In this document: one piece after another, positions 32,456 through 44,600 of the stretch | Numbering within the stretch: the stretch's first letter is position 1 | Layout of the letters: each line of letters starts with the position of its first letter | DNA from: Trissonchulus latispiculum | Taxonomy: Eukaryota; Nematoda; Enoplea; Enoplida; Ironidae | Direction: 5' to 3' | NCBI GenBank assembly: GCA_030248195.1 | Contig: JASAND010010747.1 | Location: 62,001 to 126,000, forward strand | DNA length: 64,000 bases | Made by a program: the position numbers and the translations under genes | The notes under the pieces: generated by a model | Seen by the model: only the letters and a program-made list of their open reading frames with translations | The model's database searches: none | Told to the model about the DNA's origin: nothing

Positions 32456-35400
32456 ATGTTTTGGACAATTAGTTGCTCGTTAATATTAATTATCTATCAT
32501 CAATTAGTATTATCATTAGAGAAAGCTCACGATTACTGTATTGTGGGTGGAGGTCCAGCGGGATTGCAAATGGCTTATTTTCTACAGAAGAAACACCGTT
32601 CTTATATAGTTTTTGAGAGAAACAATGCAGCAGGTACTAGTTTGACAGATTGTCTAAAAATAAATATTAATAAATTGATGCGGAATAGTACTAAATATAA
32701 GTTATACTAAGAGTTTATAATAGTAAGAGTAAGACACTCAGCTCTTCCTAATAGAATAAGCTTGCAATATGCTCAAAACAATTAAGACCGAAATCTCGGG
32801 GGGAGGGCTTTTCTGTGAGTAAACATACAACGCTGATATTTTTCAGAAACGGACAATTTTGCCAAATTAAATACTATAACTTGAGCTATCAAAATCGTAC
32901 AGCAATAATTCTTATATCATTATGTTGCGCAGAACCAGATCTTTTTAACATTGTAAAAATTATGTAGTTAGGTTCGGGCAATGCATTACAAAGCGGTGGG
33001 GTCTAAAAGCAGGACCAGGACCAGGACCACTTTTTAGGACCAGGACCAGGACCAAGGGTCTAAAACCAGGACCACCCTCAGGACCACTTTCAGGACCAGG
33101 ACAGGGGTCTAAAACCAGGACCAGGACCAGGACCAAGGGTCTAAAACCAGGACCACTTTTCAGGACCACCCTCGGGACCACCCTTAGGACCAGGACCAAA
33201 GGGCTAAAACCAGGATCACTTTTCAGGACCACCCTCAGGACCACTCCCCAGGACCAGGACCAAAGGGCTAAAACCAGGACCTCCCTCAGGACCACTCTCA
33301 GGACTAGGATCAGGGGGTCCAAAACCAGGACCACTTTACACGAACATGTATTTTTAGGACCATACATCAATTTCTGCTTATATTAACCGTGAGCTACATA
33401 TATATGTTTACTAAAAAATACGTGAATGCATATGTTACGTGCAGTTTAATATTTATGTACAGATTATATGTAAAAGTATAGTAACATATTTCGTATGTTA
33501 TATACTTCATGGTTGGCGTGACCTCTAGCTATTCTTCATAAAGCGTGAGAACGTTTCCCGTCAGCATTCTCCGTATGTAGCTTTGCCAAGGCAAAACGCT
33601 TAACATAAGTGCTGGGGATTATGTGCATCAGTGTATAATATTATATATGTATGTATGTACTTATATGGTCAACAAAGGGTTGGCGGAAATTAAATGGATC
33701 GATGCCTAAAAAAACTTATGTTATATAATTGTTTGTTATTTCTTATTGTTTCTGACCTCCATGGTCCACCTCTAAAATGGCTTAACTTGAATATAAGTAT
33801 CCACATTAAACATGTGGTTAGAATGATTCATCTGTTTTCTGCAGTAGCACTGACATTGGAATAATAGAAACTCGGACTGATACTGAAACGGTCATATTCA
33901 GCCTATTCAATAAATTAGTAAATTTTCAATTTCAATTTCAAACAAATTGTACAAATATATTAAACTGTACGTAACATATGCATTCACGTATTTTTTCGTA
34001 AACATATATAGCTCATGGTTAATATAAGCAGACATTGCTGTATGGTCCTAAAAATACATGGTCGTGTAAAGTGGTCCTGGTTTTGGACTCCCTGATCCTG
34101 GTCCTGAGAGTGGTCCTGAGGGTGGTCCTGGTTTTAGACCTTTGGTCCTGGTCCTGGGGAGTGGTCCTGAGGGTGGTCCTGAAAAGTGGTCCTGGTTTTA
34201 GACCCTTGGTCCTGGTCCTGGTCCTGGTTTTAGACCCTTGGTCCTGATCCTGGTCCTGGTTTTAGACCCCTGGTCCTAGTCCTGAAAGTGGTCCTGAGGG
34301 TGGTCCTGGTTTTAGACCCTTGGTCCTGGTCCTGGTCCTGAAAAGTGGTCCTGGTCCTGGTCCTGCTTTTAGACCCCACCTACAAAGCCGGCAACAAGGT
34401 AAGGCATTTCGAAGAAATGATGAAATTCAAAAAATATCAGCGTTCTATGTTTACACGCTGAGAAGCCCCTCCGAGATTTCGGCCTTAATGTTCGAGCATA
34501 TTGCATGCTTATTCTATTAGAAAGAGCTGAGTGTCTTACTCTTCCTATTATAAACTCATGGTTATACAAATGTCTAAGACATGTAATGTAATTACATACA
34601 GACTGCTAAACAAACATATATCCAAGCAGAATAGATCTTCTTTTTCCCCTTGGTGCCACACCCCAGATGCTTTCACGGGGATGGGTAACGCCAGACAAAA
34701 AAATATTGCTCAGGGTCTATGGTCTGGCGTTGAATAATTGAATAATGCAATTACCCGAGGCGAAGGAAAGGCTACTGCCGGAGTAGAAGTGACTGCGCTG
34801 CTTTCACCGCATCGTAGTCACCCGTTGGCACTACAAGAGTTTCCCCTCATGTACGGCCAACTCCTTGAAAAACTCGGAGAAGTACAGACTGTACTGTACA
34901 GTGTACAATTGGGGGGATGCATCCAATTTAATTATATGGTGATTGACTGGTACCGGCTAGAACCAGAAAAGTTTGGTTATTTGTAAGACAGTCAAATGGG
35001 ATCCAGACTTGTAAAAGAGGGATCTTTAGGGTCCTAAGCTTCGTGATTGCGGTAGGCATATGCAGAGAGGTACATTCTCCCTCTCTTGGCGACCTGAGTG
35101 ATATGCGTGAGTTCAGTTAAGGGGGTGGTCGCCAATTTTCGACCATTTCTGATTTTTCTCATTTTCACATATTTTGTACTCCCATGGGTCCGCAAAACAA
35201 GGCAGTTGCGTTTCTTGCAAAATTTCCCTATCATTCACAATTGTCCTCCAAAGGTGACCCAGACATGTGTATAGGAAAACGAAAAAGTTAGGAAAATTTC
35301 ACGGTAACCAAAAGTTTGAGCGCTGTGTATTACTGAGCAAGAGCAAATGAGCTATAACTTGCCAAAATGTTAATCTGAACTAGGTAGCGTGTTAATATCT

Positions 35401-35583
35401 ATATGAGGTGTTTTTGCGTTAGCTCGGCGATTTTGAGAAATTTTCAAAGTTGGATGAAGTCGGTTTTTTCACAATTTTGAGTTACACAAATGCCACCGAT
35501 GAACTAACCATTCGCTGCACAAATATCGCGTATAGATATAAACACAGTGCACAAATAGAGGTTCAGTTTGCATACGCACAATC

Positions 35584-35641
<58 letters not shown>

Positions 35642-38600
35642 GGGAGTAGATCACACTTTTGGTTACCGCGTTCGCGTTTTGCCTCAAAATACGTCATTTT
35701 CTCTAAGTTTTGAATATAATGGTCCATAAGTCGGTTGAAACCCGAGATATTCCAACCAAATTCGGTGTGCCATCTGGCACATATAAAAGATAGATGTGTG
35801 GTAAGTTTCACTGCAATTGCTGCTGTTGAACTGTGGATGCATGCCTCAGGGCGATGACGGAGGCCTATAGTCAAAAAAATGCCTAATTTTCAAATTTTCC
35901 AAATATAGCCAAATTTTATATCAAATTGGAGCTCTTGATGTCCTGAAAATTTTATCTTCTTGCACCAAGTCTCTATATAGCAGTATGAGAAAGTTAGAGT
36001 CCGTTAAAGTTTGCAGTACATAACAGTCGCAATGAACGTGATCAAATCCTTCAAGCACCGTTACTTGCAAGCTACTTGGCGTATCCCTGTCATTTGTGCA
36101 GCAATAAATAGCCCCGGATAGATGCTTTAATTTGATGTATTGGCTAGACCGTAGTTCTTTGTCACCCTATGTGTACACGACTTCGAGCCCCTCAGAGAGG
36201 TATAGTGATGTAAATACTAAATTGTAGGGATTTGAACTGCAATATCTCTTAACTGGATTGACCCTGGACTCTAAAAATTTGTCTTGTTTTTGGGCACATA
36301 TGGGGGTATATTATACCCGAAAACGAGCGAAATCGGTCACTATAAAATTTGGTACCCGGCGACCCCCCCCCTTAAGTGGCTTGATTATACTGTCCTGTAA
36401 ATAATAACAATAAGAATATTTTACCAGAATAGACACAGAGGGACCTTTTTCACCCTCCAAGCCTATTGCTTGTACTTATAACTACAATTTATTGAAATTT
36501 AGAGGATAATAACTTAGCTTTTGTCGTAATGGCTATAGCTGCGTGATCATCCGAGACAAGTAGTGATAAAATGACAGTTCGAAAACCTCCCGCCGCCGCC
36601 GCTGGAGGGAGGCAGATGTTTTTTTACATTTTTTTGCGATTGTTTTTTGTACATGTTTTACAACATTTTTTCAGTTTTTGAAAACAGCTGTAAAAAAATT
36701 AGCTGCACAAAAATTTTAAGTTGTAAAAAACGTCTTCAAAAAGAAATTTTATTCGTCTGAAATTTAAAAAGTGTTGTCCTCTTGATGTGAAACATTGTAA
36801 AAATTAGTAAAGATGGTTGAAAAGATTTGTGAAAAGCAATTATAAAAAGTCAGTCAAAAACATTTTCAGTTTTTGAAAACAGCTGTAAAAAAATTAGCTG
36901 CACAAAAATTTTAAGTTGTACATGTTTTTAAAACATGTTTCAGTTTTTGAAAACAGCTGTAAAAATAAAAATTAGCTGCACAAAAATTCCAAGTTGTAAA
37001 AAATTTATTAAAATAGAAATTATATTCTTCTGAAATTTAAAAAATGTTGTCCACTTGATGTGAAACTTTTCTTTGAAAATTAGTATAGATGCTTGAATAG
37101 GTTTGTCAAAAAATACTTATAAAAAGTCAGTCAAAAAGTTGCTGTGAAATATTTGCAAAACGTTGGGAAAGGTTGCAAAAAGTTGTGAAAAGTTGTAGTT
37201 TTAAAAAGTAGCAAAAAGTTTAATAAAGTTGTGAAAAAGTTTTAAAAAGTTGAATCTACTGATCAAATCTATTATTTCAGAAGTCTACAGATAGCAAAAA
37301 GTTTAGTTTGTTTTAAATTATTATTTTAACCTTCGTTTAAGCCTGTTTTGAAAAAATTTCTTAATGCCCCAAAAACAATTTTTTGTAAACCTTGAAAAAA
37401 CCACCCGGTGCCACCCGCAATTGGTTGGTTTTTACCTAATTACTAAAAATTACAAAGATGATAAACCTTGACCTCATTGTCCTTAAGCAGATTGTAAAAG
37501 TTTTAAAAAAGTGAATCAACAGGTAGCAAAAAGTTTTATAAAGTTGCAATATAATTAACAAATCTACAATTAGCAAAAATAAGCTGTAGTCTACAACCGA
37601 CCGCCTTCAACCAAGAAAAATAACACAAATGACCTTTCCCCGATATTTGTCCTGAATGGAGCCTAATGTTTGCTATGATTGTTGCTATGACGACTGGTAA
37701 ATACCGTTTCTGCCAAAAGGTCTCATCAGACGACTAGGCTACCGTTACGGTTTTGATTTTAGATATCTGCCCTAAATGGAGCCTAATGTTTGCTATGATT
37801 GTTGCTATGGTAACATTGTTGCCATGGTGACTGGTAAAAACCGTTTCGACCCCTGCCAAAAGGTCTCATCAGACGGCTAGGCTACCGTTACGGTTTTTTT
37901 TCTTTTTTTGCCTCTTTTAGTATTTTTGTCTGTTTTTGTAGGCTACATCATTTTTTGTGGGCTATATGCCTCTTTTGTGGGCTATGTGCCTCTTTTGTGG
38001 GCTATATGCCTCTTTTGTGGGCTTTTTCAGTTTTTTGTGGGCTTATATGCCTCTTTTTGTGGGCTCTTGTTATGAGCCATATGCTTCTTTTTCTATTTTT
38101 ATTAAATTAACAATACTAATATAATCATACCAGACATATAAATTTGTTAATAAGCAAAACAAGGAATCAAATATCAGGCAAGTCAGCAAATTCCCAATCA
38201 GAATCACTATCATTTCTATGCTTGAGGAGGGAGGAGTTTGTACGAACAAGAGTGGATAAAAGATACCCAACTTCTCTTTGTAAAGCAGTTGATGATATAT
38301 GGCTTGCAGTACAATGAAATAATATCAATTTCAGTTCATACAACATCTTGTCGAACGAGAAACGTTGTACAGGCAAATTACAATATCGTGCCCATCCATC
38401 TTCACACAAAGTCGGGGAACTGGGATAGTCACGTTTCCATAAACTTATCAAATAGTTTTCTTCCATAATAGCCAACAATGGAGTCCCCAAGGAATCAGCA
38501 TAAGAAAAGTCAACCATGGCAGCATCTACAAGGGCGGCATCTCTTGTTGGAAATTCTGATTCGCTGATTGCACATATACTAACTTCACGCCAATTCGCAC

Positions 38601-41600
38601 CAAACCAACACCACCAAAACATTGTAACCGACTGCTCTCAACCAAGAAAAATAACACAGTTGAAGTTTTTCTCTGGTTTCTGCTAATATATACTATCCTG
38701 CATTACCAGAACGGAGGCACCGTTTGCTATGGTTTTTGCCATGACACCATTTGTTGCTATGACTACATGCTTGCTATGATTGTTACTACTCCTACTAGCA
38801 ACAAATACCGTTTCTACCGCTACCAAAAGGTCTCATCAGACGGCTATGCTAGCGTTACGATTTTTACTATGTTGTGAGCTTTATAGCTCTTAATATTTTT
38901 TACCCATTTTTTATGTGCTATATGCTACTTTTATGGGCTATATGCTTTTTAAGGGTTATATGCCTCTTTTGTGGATTATATATCGTTTTTGTGAGCTCGT
39001 ACCCTTTTTTGAATGTCATTTCTTTATTAAATTACATAACCATTCTAAAATGACCATATGCAAAACTAGAAATACCATCATCCAACAAGTACCTTTTATC
39101 ATCATAACATGACAAACTTTGCTTGTTTTGCACAATACTGTATAGTTCATGTAAGTTACTACGTATCATGTTCATTTTATGAAACATAGTAGTACTGTTG
39201 AATAGAGTATTTACATAATCAGCATGCGATACACATTTCCTCACAACATTCTTTTTTATGCCTTTGGCACGTTTTTTATCTACACCATTACATACAAAGC
39301 TATACATTTTGGCTCGGAGCCCACAAAATTCACTGATTGGACTACCGGCAGTTTCATCTTTCATTTTACCCAAAATCTTTTTGTTCTGAGTAGAATGGAG
39401 AAAATGATGCTGCTGATAATCAGATGTATCAAACAAACTAATATCATTGAACATATCATTATATATATTTTCCGTAACAACATTATAACATAAACTATCA
39501 GTGTCAGTAAATAACAACTGTGCATTACTTTTGTATTTTTTAACAATATAATTATAGTGAAAATCGTACATTAATAGTTTGGACAAATCAAGTACTGAGA
39601 AACCTACATATATAGGCTTACATAACTGTACAGATACACGTTTCATAGACACAGCCACCAAGTCCTCTGAAAACCTAACAGAACGATTATAGCGAGGCTT
39701 GGCAGCCAACTTTACATGTTTATGTTCAGTAGTAACAAGCTGTACATTCTGATAAGCGCGGACATTTTCCATAGTTTTGCCAAAAACAGCATTATTTAAC
39801 AATTTAAACAAGTCTTTCTCAAAGTCACTCTTTGCACATTTACGCATCTCAGTGTTGAATGTAATGTAAGGCTCCATCCATGCCTTCTGTTTGAATGACA
39901 TCACGCGATGGATTTGCTTCAGTCTCAATCCAAGTTGAAGATAAAGTTTCAAGTTGCGAGAATGGATTACGTAATTATGTTTGGGAAGTAAATTGGGGAC
40001 TAGTTTCTCTACCTTGGAGGGGGCAATACCAAGGGAATCACAAAGTGACTGGGCATATTGGGATAAAATGTCACCAGTTATAAGCTTTCTTTCAGGAGCC
40101 AATGGATAGTCGTTATGTTCATCATGAAGAACATCAGGATACTCCAAGTCAACTTCGAGAACATATCCAGTCTGCTGATTGTCGCTCAAATGGAGCCAAT
40201 CAATACCATTAATCTCGTCGCGACTTAACCAGCGAAAGTCACGTACTGGCAATTTCTGTACCATAGTCCAACCATACAAATTGTTGGCGTCCAAGTACAT
40301 AATCCATGAGTTGGGTTTAGAAGCGTCATAATCAGGAATGTTGGGATTATTGGCCTTAGAATATCGATGGCTAATCATGGAAATGCCACCACGGATTCCA
40401 TTCTCAAAAAATAAATACATGTCATTATCTTGCAATAATTCCAACCAAACGTCAGTCTTCTTTAGACAGGCGTCCCAAGCAAAGGATGGGAGCGTATAAT
40501 AATGGGCAGGATCCAATCCATAATGAGTTAGGGAAAATGAGCGAAAGGACTCGAAGACGTCAGCAAGGAGGGAAACATCAGTTCGCAGATATAAGTCATG
40601 ATACTCGCCAAGTGATTCAACATTAAATAGTTTCCACACTTGTTGGGCATGCTTGTAGTCAGCATCCGAAATTGCGGAATCATTTAGTTGACTCCAGAAA
40701 TCTTCCTTTGTCGGCAGCCGCATTTCGTCAAAGCGCTGCCAACTATCCATATAGTCATAAGGATAGACTCCCTTCCTGAAATAATGAAATATCAAAAAAA
40801 TTATGTAAAACTTATATAAGTTACGTAACATAACAAACGTTATTACATAAATTATGTAACAAATATCGTGAAGTATCAAAATAATGATTAATTACCTCGT
40901 CAACATCCGCAGTTGTTCAATATCTGGAAATTCGTTAGCCATGCATTTGAATTTTTCCGTTCCTTCTTTGGCCAAGTTGTCCACCAAAGCCTCAAGAGAG
41001 CTAGTGAGGAACTGGAATGTGTCAATGAACCGTATCCTCCACCCAGACTCTCCGTCATCAGCCTCGTCATGAATGAAGCCATCTGTTGCTTTGGCTGGCG
41101 TTTTACTCTTTTTGAGCGTAAAACTCAAATAATCCTCCATTCCTTTGGGAATGCAGTCAAGCTGGAGTCCCAGATCATTGCATAACATTCCGATCTCCTA
41201 AGAAAACAGAAAAACATCATCGGTTACATAATCATTACATAACTATTACATTAGATAATATGAAATTGAGGCTGATACTTCATTTGACCTTAGATCATGT
41301 GACCATTACATTACAGTTGTCTAAAGTACCTGCATGATTAGATGACCATCATAGCGGCGGAGATTGTGAATGGCCACCACCACGTCACGGGACAGACGAA
41401 AGCCCACATTACATTTGACATGTGCGGCGCCACGATAGCGACCACAAAAGTGACAGTGATCACGGGCCGCCTTCTCTCCTTTCAAGGACTTGTTGCACAG
41501 ATAGCAATCTGTTGCATTATTATGCCTCAGCTGTTCTTCTGCCGTGAGCTGAAGCGGTTGCTTTGTCTCAAAGCTAGCCTGATATTCTTCATTGCGCTAA

Positions 41601-44600
41601 AAGAAACACTATCCTTTAGATATTACGTAATAGGCACAATATAATAGTTCACTTTCAAAATTATTGATTACATAATGCAATGAGATTAAATGATTATTCT
41701 CACCGTCAGAATAGCTTCAAGGAATTTCTTTACAGTGTCCTGTCCTCTGTAGACTTCCACTTGTTCCAGTTGTTTTTCGACACCACAACAATTGCGAATA
41801 CCAACAATGCCATAACCACATGGCGTATGATGTTGATATCGTTCAGTAAAGGATGCATCGCTCTGCTTCTGGCATCCCTGCAGCTTCTCAGTTAAGCATT
41901 CAAAGTCCGCATACATCTAAAATTATAAGCATAGTTGAATAAATGTTAACAAAAGAATTACTATTAAATATTTAGAACGTTTATGCAACATGTTGAAAGC
42001 ATTGCATAATCAGTCCATGAGCTAAAACTTATTACAACAATGTAGTACAACGAAATGTTATCCAAAGACTATTGAATGTTTTTGAATGTTTATGCAACAT
42101 GTTGAAAGCATTACATAATCATTGCGTAAACTTACAATGTATGGAACTCGTTGCATCCGATGAATGTTTTTAAAGTGGAGCCATTTGTCTTCTGGCATTT
42201 CCACCCGAGTTGCTTCGTGCTGTTCACATAGTTGTAAATGACGAATCTTTTTCTCGGCTGAATAGCATGGCAAAAGACATCGAGGACAAAAGTGTTTCTG
42301 ACCGTCATGACGACGCTGATCAGCAAGAAGTCGATCTAACGACTTTATCCAACAAAAATGCTGTCTATGGCCCTGTGAAATCAGCAACAAGTCGATATGT
42401 TGACGACCTCGATGCTTACTGATGTAGAGTGGGATTACATTGTCATTGTCATCCACACCATAAACACTAATGTCCAAATCATTCTGCCGTTCGAACTGGG
42501 ATACATGAGACAAAGGGACTGGAAAGGGAATACCAATAAAGTTAAGTTCGTTTGCAAATGGAATGTAATTGTTCAAGCGATTGGGATTGATAGAACAGGG
42601 ATGAAGAGCAGCCAGCACTGACCATTTAAAGCACTGTTCATCATCATTCTGAATATTAACAATGGCTTCTTTGCGAGCAAGATGCGTGGGCAAAGGAATG
42701 TAAGAGGAACCGCGTAAAGGCTTGTAGCGAACCAAGTGAACATCCAAATGCACAATGTTCTTGATTACCCAACCAGAACCTCTTTGAATAAAAGAGTCAA
42801 TGTTGTGCAATATCTGAGAAAAACCATCATTCAAATCGTCAACAGTGTCAGACCCACGCAGAAGCACCATTGCTTTGCAGTTGAAATGAGCATCAATCGT
42901 CACTTCTGGATTCAAAGCCTTCTCAAACACTACTTTGAGACACATCCACAGCTTGACACCAGTATTGTCAATCAAATATTCTTCAACAATATCATTAATT
43001 TCAGTCAATTTCGACTGAAGGAAGAGCGGGGCGTCAATAGTCACCTCTTCAGCACGAAGCAGGAATGTCTGGAGGGACTTATTGAGAGCTGTCTGCTTAG
43101 GGTATGTCTTTCGTCGAGGTTTCTTCTGGCGAGGAGTTTCGGGAACCTGTTGGACGGGTTCGAGACGTTTTCTGGAATGGACCGCCATATGTTTCACCAT
43201 ATCATTCCTTCTAGCAAAAGGCCGTCCACAAATTTCACATATCACCTTTTTCTCCCCATCATGCTTTTCTCGCTGATGACGCAACATGTCTTTGCGAGCA
43301 ACAAATGTCTTTCCACATGTGGAACACACCTGAAACAATTAGACAAGCTGAAAAATATTTAAATAGTAAAACCATGTATGCGGCATGGGAGTAAATGATT
43401 CAAAACACAAATGTAATTTATAACACAATTGGAAATGCTTACATTAGTTTGTTCCTTTTGAGCTGAGACAGTTTGTTGTGAAGTGTTGGGTAGTGCTTTT
43501 GTTTGTTGCATCTAAAATAAAAGAATGGAAATATATATTTGCTTGTGGGAAAGGGGTTTTAAAAACTGATAAATATGATCACATAGGAATGGTTGGAGAC
43601 ACCGGAACTATTACATAATCGTGCAATCAAATTATGTAATTGCTAGGAAAAAATAGATAGACTGAATGAAAATAAATGTAAATGATAGATTAATGAAAAT
43701 GTTATTATCATATAATTCGAAATGCCTACATGAACTTGATCCTTCTGAGCTAGAGCAGTTTCTTGTAAAGTGCTCGCACCTGCTTCAACAGATGTTGCAT
43801 GTGACATCTATAACAAAAGCATACAAACAGTTATAATAGATAAGAAACAAAAGTAAATTTAAAACAGGCCGAAAATATTCTATAATTGACATAGCAATTA
43901 TGTAATTTGATTACATCATTATGTGTTACGTTATTAACCAACCTAATTTGAATTATGTCATTGCGTGGGGAACACTAGAAAAACAAACTGAAAAATTTAA
44001 GAAACCAGCATAACTTGCATATGTTGGGAAGTAGTCGGAAGTATTACATAATTGTGTTGATTACATCATTATGCGTGAAATCAGACCGGGAGTGTTTCAC
44101 AATTGTTCAGTTTGATTACGTCATTACGCAAGAAAAGCAGTCCGGAACTATATATATATATACATATTATATTATATTATATATATATATATATACATAT
44201 ATATACATGTATATATATATACATAATATAACAATTATGTAATCAAATTATGTCATTGTGTAAGAAACTGGCTGGAGAACTTTATGCAAATTATGTAATG
44301 TCATTTGAAATTATGTGTGAAAAACAGAAATTGCAAAATTGATATGCAAATTATATAATTTGATTACGCCAGTATATCGAAATAACCTGGCTGGAAGGGT
44401 TGCATACTGATTATGTAATTTTATTGCACCACTTTGTGGAAACTGGTCAGATTGGAAATACTTGTTGAATTAAGTCATATTATTACGTCGTTAAGTGTGA
44501 AAAGATGATTGGAAATGTAGCTTAACAACTTAATCTGATTATTTCTACTTATTTGAATAATTTATAAGCCAATTGCATAATTTGATTGTGACATTACATT

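Larger units (their letters stand above)
32708..34560. mobile_element. Foldback element with GGACCA arrays, 7-bp TSD
   Basis: GTTATAC flanks it on both sides (32701-32707, 34561-34567). The ends are inverted: TAAGAGTTTATAATAG on the left, CATGAGTTTATAATAG inverted on the right. The arms of about 650-700 bp pair over their whole length and each contains a minisatellite. The unpaired centre is about 33430-33950. No transposase. It sits in intron 1 of the FOXRED2-like gene, 75 bp after its exon 1. Confidence 0.85.

Noticed and set aside
32960..34520. Long Val/Leu/Gly/Pro-rich ORFs in the foldback element
   Set aside because: Products of the GGACCA/GGTCCT arrays on either strand.
35469..35874. 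Poly-Ala, poly-Leu and poly-Ser ORFs
   Set aside because: They come from the CTG microsatellite.
37640..37900. CRISPR-like array in the Polinton TIR
   Set aside because: Units are 140-bp tandem duplications without short repeat/spacer structure, in an animal transposon.
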